A DNA stretch of 64,000 nt from the NCBI GenBank assembly GCA_037951105.1, contig JBAMJV010003810.1:1-64000 (forward strand). The letters are read 5' to 3'. The DNA comes from Echinarachnius parma (Eukaryota; Echinodermata; Echinoidea; Clypeasteroida; Echinarachniidae). A program made the translations under genes and the position numbers. The notes under the pieces are model-generated. The model was given only the letters and a program-made list of their open reading frames with translations. It was not told the origin of the DNA and did no database searches. Positions 1-11,680 of this stretch are shown here, piece by piece (position 1 is the first letter of the stretch; each line of letters starts with the position of its first letter).

Positions 1-230
1 GATCCTGTATTACTACATAGAGCCATTGATATAGTCTAGGGCATTTGGCTCCCATGAAACTAAGCAAGGGCGTCAACAACTTCTCAAAACTGGAGGGGAG
101 ACATTCCGAGGAAGCGAAGCGACCGAGCGGGGGAGGGTGTCTTGGGTGTGGGAGGGGGTGTCCCCCTCCCACAGTAGGGAGCTTTTGTATTTTTGGGTGT
201 GAATTGTGCGATTTGGTGCACACCTGAGAC
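1..230. repeat. GC-rich interspersed repeat, copy 1
   Basis: This stretch contains a GC-rich core (gaagcgaagcgaccgagcgg, then G-rich and C-rich runs forming a short palindrome) followed by a segment ending in tttttgtattttt. The same order appears on the opposite strand at about 46,790-46,945. Two diverged inverted copies indicate an interspersed repeat. The open frames here are not convincing genes. Confidence 0.5.
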
Positions 231-2125
231 AGAAATTTCACGTAATATGAAATATATTATAAGTATGGAACCAAACATACATAATGACAAAGGGATGGGG
301 ACAATCTTCACCACTTTCAAATGTGGGGGGACATGATAATATTCCAATATGATTTGCATTCAGCGCATATGGACTGAATTGACTGAAAGATATATTTCAG
401 ATTATTTTATTTTCTGTGACGGCGGGCTATCTATAGATGAGGGTTTAATTAACTTCGTTTGAGGTGTGCGTTTGAGAAATAACACTGCCCAACACATGTG
501 AGTTCCCGCAACCCAAATGAAACTTGTAATATGAGAAACTGTATGCGCGCGAAGCGGCAAAAAAGAGATTTACAGTCCTTTTAAAACTAGCAAACGGCTA
601 TTTTGAAGATAAATTATTGATAAATGTGTCTTTCCCCTCTTTGGCATTATATCACTTGATTTTTTTCTTCCTCATTTTTAGGATTAATGGGGGGGGGGGG
701 GGGGGGGGCGGTCGCATGATCGACGCCCCTGCCAACTATAAGTTGTGTTTCTAGAACGGTCATATGAGACATTTATGTGGGCCAATCTATAACATGAACC
801 AACTTTCACGATATATCTCCTTTAGACCATGAATTCAAATTGCCCTCAAACGTTTCATGTAGGCCTACAGACACACCAAACTGCCTGGGGAGACCTCGAT
901 TATAATTATGTTTGTAGTACATTGATGAAAGGCTGGTCTTTTGAACACCCCCTTCCCTCCTCCCTGGTATCTCATTCACGGGATGAGCATTTTGTAATTT
1001 TTTGGATATATTTTGTATTATTTGATTATAGTAATTTAACCACATTTAAACAAATTATAACATTAACAACTCATATTCTTATGTATTTGAATGTTTTTAA
1101 TGCTAATGTGTTTTATTGTTTATTAATTTATATGCTTAGTTTCATTATATAATGCTCTTAATATATATCTAAAATGGATATTGCATGTTTAAAGATCGAA
1201 AAATAGTCTATTCTTCATTTTTAAGAATTTAGTTGTCTTTTATACATACGCGCTGTATACAAATTTCACGTCCGTATGTGATGTATCACGTTGTAACGAC
1301 GTGTGACGCATTACCCAAAGATGCAATATGCTCAAATTTGGTATCAAACCATGCGCATGACTTTAGGAAAGTCCTCCATGAAACGACAATTTGGAATCAG
1401 AAGTGCATTGTGGTGTAATTTTGCAAGATGTGTGACTGGGTATTCATGACCCCTAAGGCTTAAACACATGCTATTTAGTGTAGTATAGGTAAAATGGTAA
1501 AAATGCAAAATACATACACTAAGCTGCTCTTCTGGAACGGTTATCACATATTGAAATAATCATATAGTCCCTACCAATAACTTAGTAGCCCTAAAGTTTA
1601 GTTTCCTCAGATGGTACCAATATATGCCTGGGCCCATGGACTATATGTATGATTTCCGATTCGATCGGCTAGCTCGAGGTATATCGGTCGGGTGAAAGGT
1701 TCACTTCAGCCAATCAGAGTTCAGTATTTGGGTTCCTCCCATGTCGTATGATATAGCACAATAACATTGACGATGCTGTAGTAGAGTCAGGATGTAAATG
1801 TTTATATGCATCTTTTCCCATTAACTTGCGAATCGTTAGAGACAGATCTTCCAGACACCACTCGCCTATGTAAGTAGCTTACATTTGTTGCATTTATTTT
1901 GTTCAAATATATTTCACTGGTCTGTATTTACAAGAACATTTACGAGAACGCGAGACCGCATTCGCATGCATTCGCATGATATATTTCTTCATGCACCTCT
2001 GCTGCGACCGCTTCCACGGGAAAGTCACGGCGCAGAGCTCGCTTATAATGCTGCTTGTGAAGTTGTGTAGCAAGGGCCAGGGCATCCCCATTACATGTGG
2101 GTACCTAATACCTATAGTACACAAC
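231..2125. other. Non-coding AT-rich stretch, nothing recognised
   Basis: About 1.9 kb of AT-rich sequence with a poly-G tract near 690-708. The open frames here are short, overlap on both strands and show no recognisable domain. I see no splice-consistent exon. Confidence 0.5.
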
Positions 2126-4309
2126 GCTCGAAATTAACTTTTTTTGCTGGTGGCCCGGTCGGGCCAGTAAAATTGGTATTTTTCCAATTTTGGTGGCCCG
2201 AAACCAAAATTTACTGGCCCGAAAAAAATAAAGAAAAACATAAGTAAAATTGCCATAGCATAGCCATAGTTTAGGCAATCATTCGGGGACAAAACAAAAA
2301 TGATCTGATGAGTGATGATACTGATAGAAGAGGAGAAATTCACCGTTATTTGACCTCAAAATTCTGTGCAATGTTGTCTGAAAACCTTAGTCAATTGCCA
2401 CATTTTAAAATTGTGGTGTTTTATTAATCAAACAAACTCCAGATTCTTCGTAAACAATATCACACGCAAGTCACAACTCACAACATTCGGCTTCACAGCG
2501 GACACAACTCGGTCACACGCAGTCACATGCATAGTCAATAAGCCAGTTCGTAATTAGACTATGCTATGGAGCTTGGGTGACGTCAGAGGGCGTAGTCCGA
2601 TATTCCATCAACGGGCTATCAACGTACAGTAAAGTGTATGCTATCTTGTCATTTTACCGGATAATTTTAGTTTGACAGCATAAAACAAACATTAGATGCA
2701 TAAAATCAAAGTGGAAATTATACGAGCAGCTGCATAAACTCATAAAGAACACATTTGATGTAAAGTATATTCAAGAATTTACCGATTTTTCTCCATATCA
2801 ACTTTCTTGTAATCATCTTTCTTGTGAATGATCTAGGTGAATCATTCACACGCAATAATGCTACAAGGCGGGCGATAAGCATACCACCCATTCGTACAAT
2901 GTACCGTTCAAAATTGAACGCTATGTTTTAGGACGCCATCGGCAAGGAAAACAGACGGGATATAATATTTCTTTCTACATGTTGCGCGGTCTTCAAAACA
3001 AGAAAGTCGGTAATCATTATCAATTTATATAAATTGTGGATCACATAAACAAAATTTTGTTTGCATTTGCTAATAAATGGAGAGAGAAATCAGCCGGCAA
3101 AAACTGTTTTTGCGTTGGATAGTGCAGCAAGCGGAAGACGATAATCTCCGCACAATGCTATGTACACTATTATGTACACCTATACGTGCGTGCTAGCCAG
3201 GCCAAGCAAGGCTCGGTGAAATTATTGATCAATAAATATCATCATTACACATGAATAACACATTCTATCAAACCGGTTCTTGTTCTATGAAATAGTACAT
3301 ATTATGCTATTATTCCTTTGATGTGGTGAATACAAAAACGATGGGCTTATTTTTATCCTGATCCAGATTTTTAAAATGTAAACAAATAATTCGCATTCAA
3401 TTGCACGTGTGGCTCCTTTGATTCTCACGATCGATGGAATATCAAAATACCCGGAAGTAAATACGCGCATGCGCAGATTGTAACTACGAACTGGCTTATC
3501 GACTACAGTCTACAGCTACGATGTTGCACTGCATGATCAAATTTGATTATTTGAAAATATGCTCTCACATTTTTTTGACCTTACTTTTTTTGTAGATCAC
3601 TCTTTGGAGTTTGGAAACCTCATAAAAATGAAATATTTTCAAATTGTGGAGTTTTATTCTTGTTAAAGCAAACAATGATGGGCTTTGAAAAGCCGTCTCC
3701 GATCGATCGAGTCAAGTTGTGATTCACAATGAAATGGGATGCTCCATTTGCAAGGCGGGGGTGGCTGTAACCACTATGGAAAACAATACAAATTAAACTT
3801 ATACAAATCGGACAACATTCTCTAAATTTATTTCTGCAAGTATAGCAAATATTATTCTTGATATTTCCTATCATTTATTTAAGTTTTATATTCAAACTGA
3901 ACTGATTATAAAGTTAATTTAAAATCCTTCTACCTACCCCAAGTGGAACATGCCGGGGGATCAGATATGGGGGGGGGGGGGGGGGGGGGGGCAATTAAAA
4001 CAACTTAAACAAGGCTTTTATAATATGGTACCTAATTATAATAATTTGCGTCTTTAGCTTTTCTGAGCTGTCAATCGCGCTGAAACTGTTCATTATTGAC
4101 CTCTCTTTCCTCTCTTTTTAAACAACAAATCAATTATTTTCTGTGAGGTATCAAATTTGCAATAAGGACCATAATATTGTGTACAATTGTTTGAACATTT
4201 GGTGGCCCGATCGGGCCAGCAAACATTGGGAATATGAGTTTTTTACTGGCCCGACAGCAATTTTTGGTGGCCCCGGGCCATCGGGCCTGTGCTAATTTTG
4301 AGCGTTGCC
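2126..4309. mobile_element. Inverted-repeat DNA element with GGCCCG-rich ends
   Basis: The left end reads aacgctcgaaattaac followed by alternating ggcccggtcgggcc blocks. The right end carries the same blocks inverted and finishes gctaattttgagcgtt. The interior (2,840-3,180) has a diverged second copy at about 45,830-46,040. No transposase is recognisable, so I call it a non-autonomous DNA element. A shorter relative lies at 8,217-9,205. No matching target duplication is visible at the left end, so the copy may be rearranged. Confidence 0.55.
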
Positions 4310-5740
4310 TTATCTAACATTCATGGAATGTGTCTTGCACACACTTACCTCTGGAACATTCAGTGTGTAAAGTTTTATCAAAATTGCTCAAAAAATGTGA
4401 AAGTAATTCGCTCGACAAGATTTTCATATTTTTGGGGCAAAATTTTGGTTACCATGGCAACGCCTTATCTAACATTTATGGAATGTGTCTTGCACACCCT
4501 TACCTCTGGAATATTCAGTGTGTCAAGTTTCATCAAAATTGCTCAAAAACTGTGAAAGTAGTTCGCTCGACAAGATTTTCATATTTTTGGTTAAAAAAAA
4601 TTGGTTACCATGGCAACACCTTATCTAACATCACAAAAAACATGTCTTGCTCACCCCTACATTAAGAACATTAAGTGCACCAAATTTCATCAAAATTGCT
4701 CAAAAACTGTAAAAGAAGTTCGCTCCACAAGATTTTCATATTTTTGGTGCAAAATTTTGGTTACCATGGCAATGCCTTATCTAACAGTCACGAAAAATGT
4801 GTCTTGCACACCCTTACCCCAAGAACATTAAAGGTAACGTTGAATATTGGTCAAACTTAACTTTAGTAACCAAAACCTGCACGATTACGGTACAAACTAA
4901 TAGTTATAACTTCGCCATGCTCGAAAAGTATACACAATTACAAACGACAAAGTAAAACCCGTTATCATTCAAAAAGAGCCGTTACAACTCAAGTGTCAAA
5001 TTAACTTTAGATAGAAGCGCTAGCGTTCTAGGTCCTCCTGATACGAGACTGTAATGCGCGGTAATAGTTACCGCGCATATTCATGTGTATCGCAAGCGCC
5101 GTTCGCCTTTCGCATCGGAGGACCTAGAACGCTTGCGCCTCGCGCTAGCGTTCTCTAAAAAGTGATGGCCGGACGTCAATCACTTTTATAAATATTTTGA
5201 AAGCAAATTTCACAACAATTAGAGCATTTGAATGGGAATTATTATTTTTTTTTTTTCGATGATCTTTCATATGGAATTGAAATCAACCAAATCCGTTACA
5301 ATTAATTTGGGGGGGGGGGGCACTTTGGAAATTACCAATACTCAACGTTACCTTTAAGTGCACCAAATTTCATCAAAATGGCTCAAAAACTGTGAAAGTA
5401 GTTTGCTCCACAATATTTTCATATTTTTGGTGCAAAATTTTGGTTACCATGGCAACGCCTTATCTAACATTCACAAAAAATGTGTCTTGCACACCCTTAC
5501 CCCAAGAACATTAAGTGCACCAAATTTCATCAAAATGGCTCAAAAACTGTGAAAGTAGTTCGCTCCACAAGATTTTCATATTTTTGGTGCAAAATGTTGG
5601 TTACCATGGCAACGCCTTATCTAACATTCACGAAAAATGTGTCTTGCACACCCTTACCCCAAGAACATTAAGTGCACCAAATTTCATCAAAATTGCTCAA
5701 AAACTGAGATAGTAGTTCGCTCCACAAACTTATTGCAACG
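4310..5740. repeat. 157-bp tandem array (interrupted)
   Basis: Units share the landmarks tgtcttgcacacccttacc, ttggttaccatggcaacgcc and ttatctaacattca at a spacing of 157 bp (for example 5,480 and 5,637). About three units precede and a little over two follow a 522-bp MITE insertion at 4,832-5,353. Because 157 is not a multiple of three, the repetitive open frames through the array are not a gene. A reverse-oriented piece lies at 9,205-9,600. Confidence 0.85.
4832..5353. mobile_element. TTAA-flanked MITE, copy A (T2/Kolobok-like)
   Basis: The 522-bp element has 20-bp terminal inverted repeats starting AGGTAACGTTGA and is flanked by TTAA at 4,828-4,831 and 5,354-5,357. The neighbouring array unit (about 5,505-5,530) has the uninterrupted site aagaacattaagtgcacc with a single TTAA, which is the empty site. 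The interior holds nested palindromes, including gcgcggtaatagttaccgcgc-type hairpin arms near 5,053-5,073. TTAAAGG ends are typical of T2/Kolobok MITEs; piggyBac also uses TTAA. Confidence 0.85.
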
Positions 5741-5744
5741 GACC

Positions 5745-5815
5745 AACCGACTGACCGACCGACCGACCGACCGACCGCTCGACCGACCGACCGCTCGACC
5801 GACCGCCCACACGCT
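5745..5815. repeat. (GACC)n microsatellite
   Basis: A run of gaccgaccgacc repeats broken by ctcgaccg variants directly follows the end of the 157-bp array. It probably belongs to the same composite element. Confidence 0.8.
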
Positions 5816-5825
5816 GATTCCTATA

Positions 5826-6601
5826 TGATGACACACGCAGTACCCCGGAGTACCGTTGTACCCCGGTATCCTGCGTTGTGTAGCGCTATCTTGTGTCCAC
5901 TCGAAGTGCAACCGTATTGCGTTGTGCATGCAGTGCAGCGCGCGATTGTAAGCACGCTATACCCACAGTACAGCCCTAAAAATTAAATAATTAATTAAAA
6001 TAATTAATTAAAGTGATCCAGGTAAAGTGTCAGATATTGCACAAAATGACATTTGAGACTTCAATCCTATATCAATATCATTGTAAAATACAATTGGAAG
6101 ATTTGTGAAAGTTTGAAGGAAAACGAACACTGTTTACCTAGTGAAAAAACGAATATTGAGTTCATATTTTATCACCGAATACTGATGGCCTCTCGTAGAA
6201 TTGCAGCAGTTATTTTCAGCCCTTGACGATATATCCGCACCCGTGTATGTTTACATATATACGGTATACAGAATTCATGGAATTTGCGCACGCGTTGGAT
6301 CAAAGTTCACTAGGTCGGGAATGTTTCCCACGCTCGGACGGTTTCAGCTGAAACAATCATACTTTTTTTGAAAAGCATTGATCAACGCTTTATTTTCAAT
6401 GATAATTATCTTCATACTAAAGGGACATTTGAAAAAATCAAACCCTATTTTATTCTTCTCTTACCATAAGCTAAACAACACGGCATAAGCGAAACGAGGA
6501 AGCTCCAATTATTTTTCGTGGAGTTAGACACTTTACAGGCATCACTTTAAACAAAATGGCGGATTTTCGTCTGGTACCCCAGGGTACCGTTTATGTCATC
6601 A
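5826..6601. mobile_element. Candidate nested inverted-repeat element with TATA target duplication
   Basis: The ends read TGATGACA and TGTCATCA and are flanked by TATA on both sides. Just inside lie GTACCCCGG-type motifs on the left and GGTACCCCAGGGTACC on the right. Outside, attcc-TATA and TATA-ccccc would join smoothly if the element were removed. No coding capacity was recognised in its 776 bp. Confidence 0.5.
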
Positions 6602-6874
6602 TATACCCCCTTTCAAACTTCGTTTGGGCGGGGGTATAATAATGCCCTTCGTCCTTTAAAAGACAGAACATGTGCTATAAGTCATCATCAACTTCAGGTG
6701 GCCAGCGCTGTAGAGTGCGGCTGCACACGGTCTTCACGAGAGCATGCCATACAACTCTATCATCTGCCAAGTGTGTTGCACCCTTCATTTCTTCCCCAGA
6801 TGACCTCTACATTTTCCTTCAATTGCTCCTTGCAGTATTCATTTCTCACTTCTTTCCATAATTCACCTTATGAT

Positions 6875-7868
6875 ATATATACTCCGCAAAAAAAGAAACT
6901 GGACACTTGTATAAGTTGAAATATTTCATATTAATGTACGATAAAGTGTACATGATCAGATATCAAATTAAAGGGAATTTAGTCCTCTACATGCAGGGTA
7001 TAACTTAAAGGTGTAATCGTTCATGCATGAAATGCCATGGTCAATTAACACTAGCAAGGTCTGTTTTCAAAAATAGCAAAACAATGGAGGAGCACACCAT
7101 TCGACTGAAATGATAGTAAGCGTTTCACTTAAACAAGATGAGCGGGGCAAGTAAATTATGACATTGTTCAACTTTATTGTTATGAACAAACTCTGGAAAT
7201 ACAAATTTGTCAATAAAACAGGGCCAGGTTATGAGAGCATTATCATACTGGTCTGTATTACAGGCATGAAGCTTGTCTATTTCATGTGTCCCCTGCAATT
7301 TTAACCATAGTTACCTAGAGAAATGTCATGTTAAAGACTGCCCAAATGTTTGACCAAGGGTGACTTCAGGTTTTGAAGATCTTTGGACTACGGTATAATT
7401 CTTGAGAAGAATTTATACCATTTTCATGCTGAAAAGGGGGAAAAACTGTGGTTTTGACTAATAAAGATTTGCCATGGAATTCCCCATTTTGTTAATTTTG
7501 GATGAAAATAACACCTATAACGTTCACAATTTGTCTTCATTTATACTCTTTATTGAGATGAAGATAGAAAAGGTCACATTTGTAATGAAAAATTATACCA
7601 TCTCATGAATATAGCGTTTTAGGTTATGCTTATCAACATTTATATGGTTGAGTGGATGTTCCATTTTTGCTATTTTTGAAAACAGACCTTGGTGTGGTTA
7701 ATTGACCGTGACAAGTCATGCATGAATGATTTCATCTGGATTTCATGCGAATATTGAAGAGGGTAATTTTATCTTTAATTTGATATACAATATCATATAT
7801 TTTATCGTTAATGAATACGAAATATTTGGTCTCATACAAGTGTCCAGTTTCTTTTTTTGCGGAGTATA
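6875..7868. mobile_element. Long-arm foldback (inverted-repeat) element, about 1 kb
   Basis: Both ends carry TACTCCGCAAAAAAAGAAAC followed by tggacacttgtat, in inverted orientation. The inverted similarity continues inward to the caaggtctgttttcaaaaat block near 7,050-7,090 and its complement near 7,670-7,700, so each arm is about 200 bp. Flanking TA suggests a Tc1/mariner-type non-autonomous element. No transposase is seen. Confidence 0.75.
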
Positions 7869-8216
7869 TATTATCAAGTCTAAAGCAACTTAATGAAATA
7901 TTGAACTTTCTAAAATACTTGCCAATACCTAGAACAATTTATTTTAAATTACTTTATTGTGTAAAATAAAACCCTTTTCTTATTTTTGAATTATAATGAC
8001 ATTATTGTGACAGATTTAATCCCATTTAAGGAGGAAATGGGCCAAAAATGGACCCTGACAAGGCTTCTATGTCATGCTAGTAATTCATTTTTCATTTTTA
8101 TGAACTGATCACCAGATGGAAATATAGTAAATGTCATGTTATTTTTTTCAATGACGTAAAATTTGTTGTGAACTGAAATAAGGCGAACAATTATTAAAAA
8201 TCATTTCCCCATAGGC

Positions 8217-9205
8217 AATGCTCAAAATTAGCATAGGCCCGATGGCCCGGGGCCAGTAAAAAATGCATATTTCAATGTTTGGTTGCCCGATTGGGCCAGC
8301 AAAAAAAAAAAAAATTTTAAATCATAATTTTTTTAATTTTTTTTTAAATACCCTGTAGTCAGCATGCCATGAGCTTGATTTTAAACGTAGCATTCAGCAA
8401 CTTATACCCTTTTCTCACATACAAAATATTGGTTAGTTAAAAAGCTGCAAGTTAATTGAGCAAGTAACACTGCTGCTTATATATTCATACATTCTTGAGC
8501 AGCAGTACTCATTTTCTAACCAGTTGTTATAAACAAAAAATTCATATTAAAAATCGTTGTTAGTTATTTCAGTTATTTTGCGTATTTTGCGTATTTTGCA
8601 TATCTAATGAGGCCATGAATATTCATATATGCTGCTCATGAATATTCATATCTACCCAATAAATGTGCAATTTTTGTACTAACCACTATTTTTTTACGTG
8701 AGAAAATGTATATGTTGATGAATGCTAGACCAGTGGTATAAGCATTCCAACAGCACTACACGGTGTCTAAAAAAAATACAGGGTGTCTCAAAAAAAAAAA
8801 AAAAACATTTGTTTTTTGTTATGAATCCCGTAAATTCAACATCATGTTTGAAGTTTGAACAGTGTGTTGAGAGGGTACTTGTCTCACTTGTCTGCAATAT
8901 TGTCTACAAAGAATGCAATGTTTGTTTGATCAATAAAACACCACATTGAGTCATGACACACACACATTCATCCTAATTCATGTTTATTTAATTAATCTTA
9001 CACTGAAACAAAGGGGAATGAAAAATAAAAAGTATTGCCTAGTACCCTGAAACTATGATTATGGTTATTGTATACATTTTACTTTTGTTTTTCCTTATTT
9101 TTTCGGGCCAGTAGATTTTGGTTTCGGGCCACCAAATTCGGAAAAATACTAATTTTACTGGCCTGACCGGGCCACCAGCAAAAAAAGTTAATTTCGAGCA
9201 TTGGA
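8217..9205. mobile_element. Second GGCCCG-rich inverted-repeat element
   Basis: The left end (aatgctcaaaattagc, gatggcccggggcc) and right end (gggccaccagcaaaaaaag, ttaatttcgagcatt) are related to the ends of the 2,126-4,309 element. The interior is AT-rich with poly-A and no gene. The right end abuts a reverse-oriented 157-bp array. Confidence 0.55.
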
Positions 9206-9604
9206 TAAGGTGTTGCCATGGTAACCAAAATTTTGCACCAAAAATATGAAAATCTTGACGAGCCAACTACTTTCATAGTTTTTGAGCAATTTTTATGAAA
9301 CTTGACACACTTTATGTTGTTGGGGTAAGGGTGTGCAAGGCACATTCCGTGAATGTTAGATAAGCTGTTGCCATGGTAACCAAAATTTTGTACCAAAAAT
9401 ATGAAAATCTTGTCTAGTGAACTACTTCCACAGTTTTTGAACAATTTTGATGAAATTTGGCACATTTGATGTTCTTGAGGTAAGGGTGTGCAAGACATGT
9501 TTTTTGTGAATGTTAGATAAGGCGTTGCCATGGTAACCAACATTTTGCACCAAAAATATTATAATTTTGTGGAGCGAACTACCTTCACAGTTTTCAAATA
9601 TTTG
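9206..9604. repeat. 157-bp tandem array, reverse orientation
   Basis: About two and a half units of the 4.3-5.7 kb array lie here on the opposite strand (landmarks ggcgttgccatggtaacc and ggtaagggtgtgcaa). Frames across it are repeat translations, not genes. Confidence 0.8.
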
Positions 9605-10075
9605 TATGTTGTTTATGGACAAAAATATTCCCATTGCATGCAGGTTTGTTTTATCCTCACAAACCTGTACTGCGGGGGTATTAATCACATTCAGTGATAT
9701 TTCTAGTTCATGTTAATATTACTACATGTAGCCTGTATTTAGTATTAAGTATGAAAAAAAGGTGGAACAAATCGTAGAAATCATTTTCTTATAATTATTT
9801 TGAATGTGGAATTGCAGATATTAGCCCTGAAAGCACATAATTTCTCAATTTCAAATATTTTTTTCTTGCTTTTTACAGATGGAAACCTGAGTAACTGATC
9901 ATTGAAGTATGACATTATATCAACGTTGCGGAAGCAGGAAAAAATAATTTCTGAAACACTTGATAAGAAATGGTAAAAGTCACCTCTTCCAAGATATACT
10001 TGACCAAGAACATTTAGTGAAGTGCCATAGCCGCAGCCTGTTGTGTAGTTTGGATGTAAACTGACTTGAAATATT
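9605..10075 (+). other. Upstream region and probable 5' UTR of PNPLA8
   Basis: A good splice acceptor (cttgctttttacag, ending at 9,878) precedes the first coding exon, so the 5' UTR exon probably starts at 9,879 and an upstream non-coding exon exists. A very short upstream ORF (ATG GAA ACC TGA) begins right after the acceptor. No promoter motif could be assigned. Confidence 0.4.
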
Positions 10076-11680
10076 ATGGATCTCAGTAGACCCATTTTGC
10101 TGGGCAGACTTATCATCTGGCATCACTCACATCATGGATACCACACTCCTCCCAAAGGCAAGGTGTCCAGATGCTACAAGGCCAAGATCCGGCCTGTGAG
10201 AGCCACAGTGTGGTCAAGAAGTACTAGCCTTGCCGATCTCATGATGTCAGGCAGCGGGGACTGTATCCTGGCAGGGAAGAACTTCTCCAAAAGCGTGTCA
10301 AGGTACCAGTCATCAAAGGCCCGTCAACAGGTGAAGAGTGGCAGCGCTGAATCAAGTACAACTGCTGGTTCTTGGTTGTCTTTATACTATGCAGTGGAAT
10401 CAGTTGGAAGCGCAGTGCACAGGAAGATACTGAATGGTTTGATTGGTCCTCTGGTATCCCAGGGTGTTCAGATGCTGCCCAAGACATCAGGCAGAAATCA
10501 TGAGACAGTTCTTATTGAAAAGAATGCAAACGTGCTGGCAAAAAACAATACCAGGGATGATGGTGGTGTAGGAAACCATGATGGACATGTTGAAAGCAGC
10601 AACATCAAAGATGATAATCCTGTTGAGTCGTCTGGTAAGGTCCCTCAGGAGAGACTAAACAATGGTAACAATGATGGGTTTCCCCGAGAGAGAATTGTCC
10701 ATAAAGAGTTACCCCGGGAGGAATCGGGTCAGAAGCCTGTCAGCTTCTGGGTTAGATTACCATCCGCTGCTGCCATTGCTGAGAAGGGGCTTTCTGCTGC
10801 TCGTGTTCTCAGTAGGAGAAGGAAATTTGAAGGTGCATCTTCTTCAGCAAGGGCAGCCAGAAGAGAAGACGCCTCAGAGAAGGCAATTCAAACTGAACTC
10901 AAGGATCATAAAGAGGCATTGTCAGACTCCAGCCAGCTGACAACGTCTCAGTGTGAATCCCTTGGAGGCGCAGATCATAGATCTACAGACCCAAGCAATC
11001 ACCAGCATGTTATCAAGTCTACCTCAAACCCCTCAGGAAACATGCAGTCAGCAGCAGCTAGTTTCTTTGGCAAGTCTGTATCTATTTCATCCACCAGTGC
11101 GTATGCCATCTTCAAGAAGTTTGTCTCACTTTCATCCAGTACAGCTGCAGTTAGCCAACCATCAAGTGCCAAAGACCACAGTAGGGACAGTTATTCCATA
11201 CCTCGTCATGATAATCATAATAGTGCAAGTGTTTCTCCGACTACCATAGAGTTTGTGGAACCTCTAGAATCTTGTAAGCCAAAGAAAATCACTCCAGTGC
11301 AAGATGAGACACCGAATTATGGAAAGCATGGTCAGAAGAATGTTTCATACACATACAACTACAATCTCAAATATGTCCAAGTGAACTTGTTCAAGTCGCC
11401 CAACACGCTATTTCACCTGAGAAGGAAAGAAAAGATTAGTGTTGTTCCTCCTGTTATTGCTGATGACAGCACTGCATACTTTGATTCGGACATCCCGCTT
11501 CTGGAGATGACCGATGCGCTAAACAACAAGGACGGTGCACAGATTGACGGAGGCAGTTCTAGTAAGACAACCATGGCCGACAGAAGCAAGAAGTTCGCAG
11601 AAGTTGCGGGGATGATGAAGGAGGAAAAGGTGAAACAGAAGGCAGCTGAGGAAAAGTCCGCCAGAAAAACAGTCGGACAA
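10076..11680 (+). CDS. PNPLA8: PNPLA8 exon 1: long N-terminal regulatory region
   Basis: 535 codons, ending at a consensus donor (gtaagt, phase 0). The product begins MDLSRPILLGRLIIWHHSHH, rich in basic and hydrophobic residues and almost free of acidic ones early on. It then becomes Ser/Thr/Lys-rich and low in complexity, ending in a Lys/Glu-rich stretch. No known domain is visible, as in other PNPLA8 N-termini. It may control translation and targeting (inference). Confidence 0.88.

Noticed and set aside
4289-5828. Overlapping plus-strand frames with similar peptides
   Set aside because: The 157-bp unit is not a multiple of three, so each frame is a local translation of the array.
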